Shown here piece after piece: positions 1 to 7,160 of a stretch of DNA of 13,889 nt. The first letter of the stretch is position 1; each line of letters begins with the position of its first letter. The translations under genes were made by a program, and so were the position numbers. The stretch is from positions 1 to 13,889 of the forward strand of contig NZ_CALHXD010000007.1 of assembly GCF_938040115.1 (NCBI RefSeq). The letters run 5' to 3'. A model generated the notes under the pieces. That model was not told the DNA's origin and ran no database searches. It saw only the letters and a program-made list of their open reading frames with translations. The stretch comes from an uncultured Campylobacter sp. Lineage in GTDB: Bacteria > Campylobacterota > Campylobacteria > Campylobacterales > Campylobacteraceae.

Positions 1-1
1 G

Positions 2-166
2 GAGCTTACACGGGAAAGCCCGAACGGCGAAACGTATCATTTGGATCTTTTGGTTAAAACCGATAACGGTCTTATCGTGAATCTTGAAATGCAGCAGTTT
101 TGGAAAAACTCTTTTCCGAGAAGAAATCAGCTCTATTTGATGCGTACCGCTTCCCGTTTTTTAAAA
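2..166 (+). pseudogene. Fragment of a PD-(D/E)XK (Rpn/PDDEXK_2-like) nuclease or transposase-associated protein
   Basis: The frame from position 2 reads as the core of the PDDEXK_2/Rpn nuclease family. An Asp (codon 44-46, in a LDLLVKTDNG stretch) leads to a strand ending NLEMQ, giving the D...ExQ arrangement of that fold. This is followed by a PRRNQLYLMRTASR segment like the K/R-R-S-x-x-Y helix of these proteins. Family members are about 200-300 residues and have been linked to recombination or called putative transposases. Only about 55 residues are present, cut off on the left by the window edge and on the right by a switch to ABC ATPase sequence near 152-178. I cannot see its original length or neighbours. 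The family assignment comes from motif memory and is moderate. Confidence 0.5.
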
Positions 167-1249
167 CAAAAAACAAAAGAAGCCTTTGAAAAAATGGGAA
201 TTAGCGACTTGATGGACAAGAAACTTTCCGAACTTTCCGGAGGACAAAAGCAAAAAGTAGCAATTGCTTCCACTTTGCTATATGATACCAAAATTATTTT
301 CTTTGACGAGCCTTCCTCCAATTTGGATTATCAAGGGATTGTCCAGTTTAGAGATATTGTTCGCAGTTTAAGAGCGATGGGAAAAACAATCCTTGTTGCG
401 GAACATCGATTGTTCTTTTTAAATGATTTATATGACCGCTTAATCTATATGAAAGACGGGACGATCGAAAGGGTGTTTTCTCAAGGAGAACTCACAGAGA
501 ATGACTGCAAAAAATATGGATTGCGAGCAATCAGTTATCAGTCCCTGAAAGCACAAAACTTGGGTGTGGAACAAGAGAAGGGTGCGGGTATCGTGGATTT
601 AAATATCAATATCGGGAAACAGGAACTCATAAAGAATCTTTCCTTTGATCTTCATTATGGAGAAATTATGGCGATTATTGGGAAAAATGGAATCGGAAAA
701 ACAACATTAGGAAGAACTTTGGCAGGCTTAATTAAAAATAAAGGGAAAATAAGCTATGGAAAAACAACGAAAGAAAGATTGAAGCAATCATACTATATGA
801 TGCAGGATGTGGATTATCAAATTTTCTTTGATACGGTGGAAAATGAATTGATCCCTAAAAATAAAGTGAAAGATAGTGAATATCTGAAAGAAGTCACCTC
901 CTACATTAGGGCGATTGATTTGTGGGATAAAAAAATGGATCATCCGCAAGAGCTTTCCGGTGGGCAAAAGCAAAGGCTTGCACTTGCTACTGCCTTTTTA
1001 AGTGAAAGGAAAATCATTATATTGGACGAGCCGACTTCAGGGCTTGATTACAAAAGAATGAAAGAAATAGGAGCTATGATAAGGAAGTATGCCGCTAAGA
1101 GACCGGTGGTTATTATTACCCATGATTTAGAACTTCTCTTTGAGGTGTGTAATACGGTGCTGATGATTGATGACAAGACTTATAAAAAAATACCTGTAAA
1201 AGAGAATGAAGCTGAAATATCGGATTTTTTATTTGCTTCCATAGGATAA
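2..1249 (+). CDS. Fusion ORF: Rpn-like nuclease fragment joined to tandem ECF-type ABC ATPase (5' partial)
   Basis: The reading frame is open from the left edge, so the true start lies outside the window; TTG at 41 is only the first possible start inside it. Residues below are counted from that TTG. Up to about residue 42 the protein resembles a PD-(D/E)XK nuclease, not an ABC protein. From about residue 45 it is an ABC ATPase of the energy-coupling-factor type with two ATPase halves. The first half has its signature LSGGQ (65-69), Walker B (85-90) and switch His122, but its Walker A and Q-loop are missing. The second half is complete: Walker A GKNGIGKTT (214-222), a Q-loop near 255, LSGGQ (305-309), Walker B IIILDE (325-330) and His361. 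Intact relatives are roughly 480-570 residues and energise uptake of vitamins or metals at the inner membrane with S and T membrane partners, which are not visible here. Codon use (GGA, AGA, CGG, CGT) is unlike the Campylobacter genes to the right. The ABC identity is firm; function as encoded is doubtful. Confidence 0.8.
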   Translation, partial: ELTRESPNGETYHLDLLVKTDNGLIVNLEMQQFWKNSFPRRNQLYLMRTASRFLKQKTKEAFEKMGISDLMDKKLSELSGGQKQKVAIASTLLYDTKIIFFDEPSSNLDYQGIVQFRDIVRSLRAMGKTILVAEHRLFFLNDLYDRLIYMKDGTIERVFSQGELTENDCKKYGLRAISYQSLKAQNLGVEQEKGAGIVDLNINIGKQELIKNLSFDLHYGEIMAIIGKNGIGKTTLGRTLAGLIKNKGKISYGKTTKERLKQSYYMMQDVDYQIFFDTVENELIPKNKVKDSEYLKEVTSYIRAIDLWDKKMDHPQELSGGQKQRLALATAFLSERKIIILDEPTSGLDYKRMKEIGAMIRKYAAKRPVVIITHDLELLFEVCNTVLMIDDKTYKKIPVKENEAEISDFLFASIG

Positions 1250-1264
1250 AAATTTTTGGTATCA

Positions 1265-1272
1265 AAGGAGGA
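1265..1272 (+). promoter_or_regulatory. Strong ribosome binding site for the ABC half-transporter
   Basis: AAAGGAGG lies 8 bases before the ATG at 1281 and fixes that start. Such a full-length Shine-Dalgarno sequence is typical of Firmicutes genes and is stronger than most sites in the Campylobacter part of the window. Confidence 0.75.
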
Positions 1273-1280
1273 TTCAGATT

Positions 1281-2645
1281 ATGAATTTAATCAAACAGTA
1301 TGTAAAAGAATATAAGAACACTTACATTCAATCCGTTCTATTGGCAGTTTTAGGAGTGGTATCCGGTCTTGCCGCATATATCGTATTAGCAAAAATGATT
1401 GTAGGACTGATTGGAAAAAACACAGAATTCGGATTTTATTTGCAATACGGTCTTATGATATTAGCCGCAATGGTCTTGAAGGAAATCTTTGCGGCGGCTT
1501 CCACTTCCATATCGCATCAGGCAACTTTTTATTCTTTAAAAAGAATAAGGGAAGAAATTTCTAAAAAACTGTTTCGGATGCCCCTTGGAAAGGTTATGAA
1601 TATTTCTTCCGGTAAGCTCAAGAATATTATTGTGGATCAGGTGGATTCTATGGAAACAACCTTAGCACATATTATTCCTGAAATGACCGCAAATATCATC
1701 GGTCCGATTCTCTTGCTGATCTATATGTTTATTTTGGATTGGAGATTGGCACTTGTTTCCCTGATTCCTCTTGTGATTGGAATGTTCTGTATGAAATCGG
1801 TGATGAGGTCTTATGGAAAAAAGTATCAGCAATCAGTAGAAATCAATCAAAGAATGAATAATGCAGTGGTTGAATATATCGGTGGAATTGAGGTCATCAA
1901 GATGTTCAATCAAAGCGAAACTTCCTATCAGAAATACAGTGGTGCAGTCCATGAAAATGCCTCGTTTTACTATCATTGGATGAAGGAAGCGATGATCGGT
2001 GTGTCTGCATACAGAAAAATTTCACCTATGTCTCTGCTCACAATCCTGCCGTTAGGAATTTATTTTTATTTAAATGGCTCTTTAACAATAGCGACCTTTA
2101 TAACCATTATTGTACTTTCCTTCGGAACGGTGGAAAATATATTGACAGCGACCAATTATATGGATGATCTGTCCAGAATAGGAACGATTACAAAGGAAAT
2201 CGGATTGATTTTGGATGCCCCTGATCTTGAGCATGGTAAAGTGAATGTTTCGTTATCCGGTAGTGCTATTGAACTGAAAAATGTGGATTTTTCCTATACG
2301 GAAGATAAAAAAGTATTAGAAGGGGTCAGTTTGACGATTGAGGAAAATCAGGTAACGGCATTTGTCGGTCCGTCAGGAGGCGGAAAGTCAACCATTACGA
2401 AACTGATCGCAGGTTTTTGGAATGCAGATGCCGGAGAAGTAATAATCGGAGGAAAAAACATCAAAGAGATTCCGCTGGAACAGTTATCCGAAACCATCTC
2501 TTATGTATCGCAGGACAACTATCTATTCGATATGTCTGTCAGAGAAAATATAAGAATCGGAAAGCCGTCGGCAAGTGATAAAGAAGTAGAAGAAATTTTA
2601 CATAAAGCGTTGAAAGATTTTAAAGCGACTTTTGCCGCTAACTAG
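1281..2645 (+). CDS. ABC exporter-type half-transporter, C-terminally truncated and fused in frame to an AtpA tail
   Basis: This is a membrane-embedded ABC half-transporter of the MsbA/IrtAB/YbtPQ-like type. Residues 15-300 carry about six hydrophobic segments, for example 18-42, 54-76, 130-152 and 156-172. The ATPase domain starts near 330, with Walker A GPSGGGKST (363-371) and the Q-loop at Gln411 in SQDNYLFDMSVRENI. The protein then stops at 454, before the LSGGE signature, Walker B and H-loop, losing about 130 residues of a normal domain of this class. The last residues, KALKDFKATFAAN, do not look like ABC sequence and resemble the C-terminus of Campylobacter AtpA. The strong RBS and the 31-base gap from the preceding ATPase gene suggest one operon; intact loci of this kind usually have a second half-transporter, absent here. 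It cannot hydrolyse ATP normally as written. The substrate is unknown; siderophore or metal transport is only a family-level guess. Confidence 0.8.
   Translation: MNLIKQYVKEYKNTYIQSVLLAVLGVVSGLAAYIVLAKMIVGLIGKNTEFGFYLQYGLMILAAMVLKEIFAAASTSISHQATFYSLKRIREEISKKLFRMPLGKVMNISSGKLKNIIVDQVDSMETTLAHIIPEMTANIIGPILLLIYMFILDWRLALVSLIPLVIGMFCMKSVMRSYGKKYQQSVEINQRMNNAVVEYIGGIEVIKMFNQSETSYQKYSGAVHENASFYYHWMKEAMIGVSAYRKISPMSLLTILPLGIYFYLNGSLTIATFITIIVLSFGTVENILTATNYMDDLSRIGTITKEIGLILDAPDLEHGKVNVSLSGSAIELKNVDFSYTEDKKVLEGVSLTIEENQVTAFVGPSGGGKSTITKLIAGFWNADAGEVIIGGKNIKEIPLEQLSETISYVSQDNYLFDMSVRENIRIGKPSASDKEVEEILHKALKDFKATFAAN
2607..2645 (+). pseudogene. atpA: Likely 3' remnant of atpA (ATP synthase alpha subunit)
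   Basis: The last 12 or so codons before the TAG at 2643-2645 read KALKDFKATFAAN. From memory, C. jejuni AtpA ends in a very similar tail (KAINEFKANHL). In Campylobacter atpA sits directly upstream of atpG, and here the stop is 9 bases before the atpG start, which is the expected atpA-atpG spacing. The rest of atpA is not in the window; it is replaced by the ABC half-transporter. The assignment rests on a short match plus position, so it is likely but not certain. Confidence 0.6.
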
Positions 2646-2654
2646 GGCTAAGAT

Positions 2655-3542
2655 ATGTCAAATTTAAAAGATATAAAACGAAAGATCAAGAGCGTCCAGA
2701 ACACTCAAAAGACGACGCGTGCGATGAAGCTTGTCTCAACAGCAAAGCTTCGCAAAGCCGAAGAGGCTGCTCGATACTCTAGAGTTTACGCACTTAAGAT
2801 CAATGAGGTTTTATCAGAGATAGCTTATAAGATCAATCAATATGCTTCAGTTATGACTGAGAGTAAATTTTTTAACACAACAAAGAGTGTAGAAAAGGTT
2901 GATATTATATTTGTTACCGCTGATAAAGGGCTTTGCGGTGGCTTTAATGTCCAGACCATAAAGACAGTTAGGCGCATGATCGATGAGCTAAAAGCCAAAA
3001 AGATCAAAGTTAGACTAAGAGCTGTTGGTAAAAAAGGCATAGAATTTTTCAATTTCCAAGGCGTTGAACTACTCGAGACTTATGTCGGAGCTAGCTCTTC
3101 TCCTACATATGAAAAAGCTCAAAAGATCATAAAAGACGCTATTGATGATTTTACAAACGGCATAACAGATAAGGTCGTGCTAATACACAATGGCTATAAA
3201 AATATGATTTCTCAAGAGATTAGAGTAAATGATATTGTGCCTATTGAGCCGTCTAAGATAGTTGCGGTTGAGACAAATTCTTTGATGGAATTTGAGCCAG
3301 AGGACAACTATACTAAGATTATGGATGAATTGCTCAATAAATATTTTGAGTATAGTATGTATTATGCTTTAGTTGACTCTTTGGCGGCTGAGCACAGCGC
3401 TAGAATGCAAGCTATGGATAATGCAACAAATAATGCTAAACAACGCGTCAAACAGTTAAATCTTGCTTACAATAAAGCAAGACAAGAGTCTATTACCACT
3501 GAGCTTATCGAGATCATCAGTGGTGTTGAATCAATGAAATAA
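2655..3542 (+). CDS. atpG: ATP synthase F1 gamma subunit
   Basis: The gamma subunit is the rotating central shaft of the F1F0 ATP synthase; it turns inside the alpha-beta ring and links proton flow to ATP synthesis. The 295-residue product is full length. The N-terminal helix is classic (MSNLKDIKRKIKSVQNTQKTT followed by RAMKLVSTAKLRKAE), and the C-terminal helix contains AEHSARMQAMDNATNNAK and ends ITTELIEIISGVESMK; together they form the coiled-coil shaft. A Rossmann-like middle carries the DKGLCGGFN motif. The Shine-Dalgarno signal is weak, so translation may rely on coupling to the atpA stop 9 bases upstream. atpD follows 11 bases downstream. It is the first normal Campylobacter gene after the join at about 2.6 kb. 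The gene is visibly richer in A+T than the genes further right. Confidence 0.97.
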   Translation: MSNLKDIKRKIKSVQNTQKTTRAMKLVSTAKLRKAEEAARYSRVYALKINEVLSEIAYKINQYASVMTESKFFNTTKSVEKVDIIFVTADKGLCGGFNVQTIKTVRRMIDELKAKKIKVRLRAVGKKGIEFFNFQGVELLETYVGASSSPTYEKAQKIIKDAIDDFTNGITDKVVLIHNGYKNMISQEIRVNDIVPIEPSKIVAVETNSLMEFEPEDNYTKIMDELLNKYFEYSMYYALVDSLAAEHSARMQAMDNATNNAKQRVKQLNLAYNKARQESITTELIEIISGVESMK

Positions 3543-3553
3543 AAGGAGTATGA

Positions 3554-4951
3554 ATGAAGGGTGTTATTAGTCAAGTTATGGGCCCTGTGGTCGATGTTGA
3601 CTTTAATGACTACTTGCCGAAGATCAATGAAGCTATCGAAGTTTTCTTTGAGGTTGAGGGCAAGAAACATAAACTAATATTAGAAGTTGCTGCTCACCTA
3701 GGTGATAATAGAGTTAGAACTATCGCTATGGATATGAGTGAGGGTCTGACTCGTGGCTTAGAGGCTAAAGCTCTTGGTGCACCTATAAGCGTGCCGGTTG
3801 GCGAAAAAGTTTTGGGTAGAATTTTTAACGTAGTTGGCGATTTGATCGACGAGGGTGAGGGTATAAATTTTGATAAGCACTGGTCTATCCACCGCGATCC
3901 TCCTCCATTTGAAGAGCAAAGCACAAAAAGTGAAATTTTTGAAACTGGTATCAAGGTAGTCGACCTTCTAGCTCCTTATGCAAAGGGTGGTAAAGTAGGT
4001 CTATTTGGTGGTGCTGGTGTTGGTAAAACGGTTATTATTATGGAGCTTATCCACAACGTTGCGTTTAAACACAGCGGTTATTCTGTATTTGCAGGTGTTG
4101 GTGAGAGAACTCGTGAAGGAAACGACCTTTATCACGAGATGAAAGAAAGTAACGTTTTGGATAAAGTTGCCTTGTGCTACGGCCAGATGAACGAGCCGCC
4201 GGGGGCAAGAAACCGCATCGCTCTAACAGGTCTAACAATGGCCGAGTATTTCCGCGACGAGATGGGACTTGACGTTTTGATGTTTATTGATAACATCTTC
4301 CGTTTCTCTCAGTCTGGCGCTGAGATGTCGGCGCTTCTTGGACGTATCCCGTCAGCCGTTGGTTATCAGCCGACTTTGGCGAGTGAAATGGGTAAATTCC
4401 AAGAGAGAATCACATCAACCAAAAAAGGTTCGATCACGTCGGTTCAGGCTGTTTACGTTCCTGCGGACGACCTTACCGACCCGGCTCCTGCGACCGTTTT
4501 TGCGCACCTTGACGCGACTACCGTTCTAAACAGAGCTATTGCAGAAAAAGGAATTTATCCTGCGGTTGACCCGCTTGATTCGACATCAAGAATGCTCGAT
4601 CCTCAAATTTTAGGCGGCGAACACTATAAAGTAGCTCGCGGCGTACAGGCGGTTTTACAAAAATATAAAGACCTTCAAGATATCATCGCGATCCTCGGTA
4701 TGGACGAGCTTAGCGAAGAAGATAAGGTTACGGTTGATCGCGCTAGAAAGATTGAGAGATTTTTATCTCAGCCGTTCTTCGTTGCCGAGGTGTTTACGGG
4801 AAGCCCCGGTAAATACGTAAGCCTTGAGGAAAATATCGCTGGCTTTAAGGGAATTTTAGAAGGAAAATATGACGATTTGCCTGAAAATGCATTTTATATG
4901 GTAGGAAACATCGACGAAGCGATAGCGAAAGCCGAGAAACTTAAAGCCTAA
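3554..4951 (+). CDS. atpD: ATP synthase F1 beta subunit (catalytic)
   Basis: The beta subunit binds and makes ATP in the F1 head. The 465-residue protein shows Walker A GGAGVGKT (152-159), the catalytic GERTREGNDLY region (183-193, with Glu184 and Arg185), the Walker B strand VLMFIDNIFRF, and the ALLGRIPSAVGYQPTLA loop. ATG at 3554 is chosen over the ATG at 3550 because it is in frame and AAGGAG ends 5 bases before it. It lies between atpG and atpC in the usual order. G+C content rises noticeably in the second half, from about 4.2 kb. The assignment is secure. Confidence 0.98.
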   Translation: MKGVISQVMGPVVDVDFNDYLPKINEAIEVFFEVEGKKHKLILEVAAHLGDNRVRTIAMDMSEGLTRGLEAKALGAPISVPVGEKVLGRIFNVVGDLIDEGEGINFDKHWSIHRDPPPFEEQSTKSEIFETGIKVVDLLAPYAKGGKVGLFGGAGVGKTVIIMELIHNVAFKHSGYSVFAGVGERTREGNDLYHEMKESNVLDKVALCYGQMNEPPGARNRIALTGLTMAEYFRDEMGLDVLMFIDNIFRFSQSGAEMSALLGRIPSAVGYQPTLASEMGKFQERITSTKKGSITSVQAVYVPADDLTDPAPATVFAHLDATTVLNRAIAEKGIYPAVDPLDSTSRMLDPQILGGEHYKVARGVQAVLQKYKDLQDIIAILGMDELSEEDKVTVDRARKIERFLSQPFFVAEVFTGSPGKYVSLEENIAGFKGILEGKYDDLPENAFYMVGNIDEAIAKAEKLKA

Positions 4952-4967
4952 ATTTAAAGGAAAAGTA

Positions 4968-5357
4968 ATGAGTAAATTACATTTAGAAATCGTTACGCCT
5001 GAGGGTTTAGTCTTTTCAAACGATATTAAAAGCGTAGTTTTGCCGGGTAGCGAAGGCGAGTTTGGAGTTTTGCCCGGACACGCCTCGCTTATATCGCTTT
5101 TAAAGGCTGGGGTTATAGACATCGAGAGCGAAGATAAAAGCCATGATGCCGTCGCGATAAACTGGGGGTATGCCGAGATAAACGAAGGCAAGGCGACCAT
5201 CCTTGCCGACGGCGCCGTTCACGTATCGGGAAATTCTGAGAGCGAGATAGCAAATTCATTGCAAAAGGCTAAGGATTTAATTGCCAGCATGAGTAGCGAG
5301 AATAACGCTATGGCTGCCACTGTGGCAAAATTAGACAGCATGGCTCGGACAAGATAG
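4968..5357 (+). CDS. atpC: ATP synthase F1 epsilon subunit
   Basis: Epsilon binds gamma and the c-ring and in many bacteria restrains ATP hydrolysis. The 129-residue protein has the beta-sandwich start (LHLEIVTPEGLVFSNDIKSV), the VLPGSEGEFGVLPGHASLIS motif typical of the family, and a helical C-terminal part (about 88-125). AAAGGA precedes the ATG by 6 bases. Its TAG stop shares its last base with the GTG start of tolQ, so the ATP synthase genes run straight into the Tol genes and are probably transcribed with them. Confidence 0.96.
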   Translation: MSKLHLEIVTPEGLVFSNDIKSVVLPGSEGEFGVLPGHASLISLLKAGVIDIESEDKSHDAVAINWGYAEINEGKATILADGAVHVSGNSESEIANSLQKAKDLIASMSSENNAMAATVAKLDSMARTR

Positions 5358-5938
5358 TGGCTGGACTTGATATTTTTTTAAACTACTTATCTAGAAGTAG
5401 TTTTATTACTATATTTGTGCTTAGCTGGCTTTCTTTTTATTTCATTATAAGCCTTACTATACTGTTTTCTCGTATGGCAGGGCTTAGGTCATGGCAAAAA
5501 AAAGAACAAAATGCTCTTGAGTCGTTATTGATGGGCGGGTCTAAACATGTTTTAAACGAATCCATTTTAAAACGGTTCGTAAGCGGCTCGATATCTAGAG
5601 AGAAGCTCTCGGTCGCCGTTAGTATCGCTGAGCGAAATGCAACCAGCGGTATTACTTGGCTTAGTATAGTTGCCTCTACGTCGCCTTTTATCGGACTTTT
5701 TGGCACGGTTGTTTCTATCTTGGAGACCTTTTCTCAGCTTGGACAAGGCGGCGGAAATTCTTCTCTAAATGTTATCGCTCCTGCTATCAGCGAGGCACTA
5801 GTGGCAACCGGGGCAGGTATATTTGTAGCGATACCTGCTTACACGTTTAGCTTGCTTATCAAGAGGAAAGCTTACGAGCTTATGGGCGTGATTAAGCGAG
5901 AGGTGGATATTCTCGTAACGCTTAAAGAAGATCAATGA
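5357..5938 (+). CDS. tolQ: TolQ/ExbB-family proton channel protein
   Basis: TolQ is an inner-membrane protein that forms the proton channel with TolR and powers the TolA-Pal link used in envelope constriction and outer-membrane stability. The 193-residue protein (E. coli TolQ is about 230) has three hydrophobic segments at about 15-38, 100-125 and 146-168, with family motifs TSPFIGLFGTV (108-118) and SEALVATGAGIFVAIPA (145-161). It begins with GTG at 5357, overlapping the atpC stop by one base; no separate strong RBS is seen, so coupled translation is likely. It could be called exbB on sequence alone, but tolR, tolA, tolB and pal follow, so tolQ is preferred. Confidence 0.9.
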   Translation: MAGLDIFLNYLSRSSFITIFVLSWLSFYFIISLTILFSRMAGLRSWQKKEQNALESLLMGGSKHVLNESILKRFVSGSISREKLSVAVSIAERNATSGITWLSIVASTSPFIGLFGTVVSILETFSQLGQGGGNSSLNVIAPAISEALVATGAGIFVAIPAYTFSLLIKRKAYELMGVIKREVDILVTLKEDQ

Positions 5939-6327
5939 TAAATCTTGACGAAACCCCGGAGTTAAATATAACTCCTCTCGTGGATATCATGCTAGTTTTG
6001 CTGGCGATTCTTATGGTTACTACGCCTACCATTGTTTACGATGAACAAATTTTATTACCGGACGGCTCAAAGACCAAAGCCTCTTCAGCCCAAAAAAAAG
6101 ATTTAACCGTTATCGTGGATGCTACAAAAAAGGTTAGGATAGATCAAAGCACTATGGATTTGCGCGAGCTTCCCGATAACATCGTACTTATCGGAGCAAG
6201 ATACGATAAAAATTCGCCCGTTTACATTAAGGCCGACAAAAGTCTTATATATGACGATGTAATGTTTGTTTTAAAAAGCGTAAAAAACGCTGGTTTTACA
6301 AAGGTAGCGCTTCAGACTAATGGATAA
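5935..6327 (+). CDS. tolR: TolR/ExbD-family protein
   Basis: TolR is the single-pass partner of TolQ and carries the proton-relay aspartate. In this 130-residue protein the membrane segment (about 12-32) contains NITPLVDIMLVLLAILMV with the conserved Asp17. The periplasmic ExbD domain follows, including a conserved VYIKADKSLIYDDVM stretch. The start ATG overlaps the tolQ TGA as ATGA, and its own stop overlaps the next gene by 8 bases, both signs of translational coupling. ExbD would be the alternative name; the context favours TolR. Confidence 0.9.
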   Translation: MINLDETPELNITPLVDIMLVLLAILMVTTPTIVYDEQILLPDGSKTKASSAQKKDLTVIVDATKKVRIDQSTMDLRELPDNIVLIGARYDKNSPVYIKADKSLIYDDVMFVLKSVKNAGFTKVALQTNG

Positions 6328-7150
6328 ATTTGACCTCAAATTTAACACTTCCGGCTACTTTGTGCTGTCGGCTTTTCTTTATTTTTGCATAATAATCGGT
6401 ATTTTTATCAAGCTTACATACTTTAAGGAAGAGCCGAAAAAATATACCGATACTAAAGACGCCTTTATGGATATCATGATAGTCGAGCGTGAACCTGACG
6501 TTACCGTAAAAGCACCAGAGCCTAAAAAAGAGGTCGTAAAAGAAGAAAAACCACAGCCTATAAAAAAAGAGGAAGAGGTTAAAAAAGAAGAACCCAAACC
6601 TGATACCACCAACAAGCCGCCTGAGCCTGATCCCGTACCGCCAAAACCTGAAGAAAAAAAAGTTGAAGAGCCAAATTTAAAGGATTTATTCGGTAGTATC
6701 GATACCTCTAAACTAAAAGAGGATAAGGTTGCTAAGAAGAAAGAGCAACCCAAAGAGCAAAGCCGCAAAAAGCCGGAAAAGAGCCAGGTAACTAGTGAGC
6801 AAAAAAAAGCTAGCGACCTTATCAAGAATTTTACTTTGGATCAGGTTGCCAAAACTCCAAAGTCGCAAATGACAGGTGAATATAACGAATATTTTGGCAT
6901 GATTAGCAGAATTTTGCAGAGCAGATGGAGCGCTTATAAAGCTGATTCTAGCGATGAGGCGGAGGTTGAGATTGTCATCGACATTGACGGATCGTTTAGT
7001 TATGATATAAAAAAGTTATCGTATAATAGCGAATTTAACGACAAGGTTAGAGATTTCTTAGAGCGTATGACTTCTGAGAAATTTCCGCCGCCTACTCAGA
7101 TAGGCAGAGCTGTTAAGCTCGGAACTAAATTGCAAGACAAACTAGAATAA
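6320..7150 (+). CDS. tolA: TolA-like (TolA/TonB-type) energy transducer
   Basis: This protein should span the periplasm between the TolQR motor and Pal/TolB. It has an N-terminal membrane anchor at about 12-32. A long low-complexity arm rich in Pro, Lys and Glu (about 60-165) is followed by a compact C-terminal domain (about 180-276) starting at EYNEYFGMISRILQSRW, as in TolA/TonB C-terminal domains. At 276 residues it is shorter than E. coli TolA (about 421), and its arm is Pro/Glu-rich like TonB rather than Ala/Lys-helical. The corresponding C. jejuni gene has been labelled tonB-like. Placement between tolR and tolB argues for the TolA role. The start overlaps tolR by 8 bases. Confidence 0.8.
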   Translation: MDKFDLKFNTSGYFVLSAFLYFCIIIGIFIKLTYFKEEPKKYTDTKDAFMDIMIVEREPDVTVKAPEPKKEVVKEEKPQPIKKEEEVKKEEPKPDTTNKPPEPDPVPPKPEEKKVEEPNLKDLFGSIDTSKLKEDKVAKKKEQPKEQSRKKPEKSQVTSEQKKASDLIKNFTLDQVAKTPKSQMTGEYNEYFGMISRILQSRWSAYKADSSDEAEVEIVIDIDGSFSYDIKKLSYNSEFNDKVRDFLERMTSEKFPPPTQIGRAVKLGTKLQDKLE

Positions 7151-7160
7151 CGGAGGAACA

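Noticed and set aside
1..2645. A complete transposon or genomic island carrying the ABC genes
   Set aside because: No terminal inverted repeats, integrase, direct repeats or tRNA target are visible; both edges are in-frame gene fusions instead.
6379..6825. 148-residue minus-strand open frame opposite tolA
   Set aside because: It is the mirror of the Lys/Glu/Pro-rich arm, giving a Ser/Phe/Leu low-complexity product, with no RBS and a well-supported gene on the plus strand.
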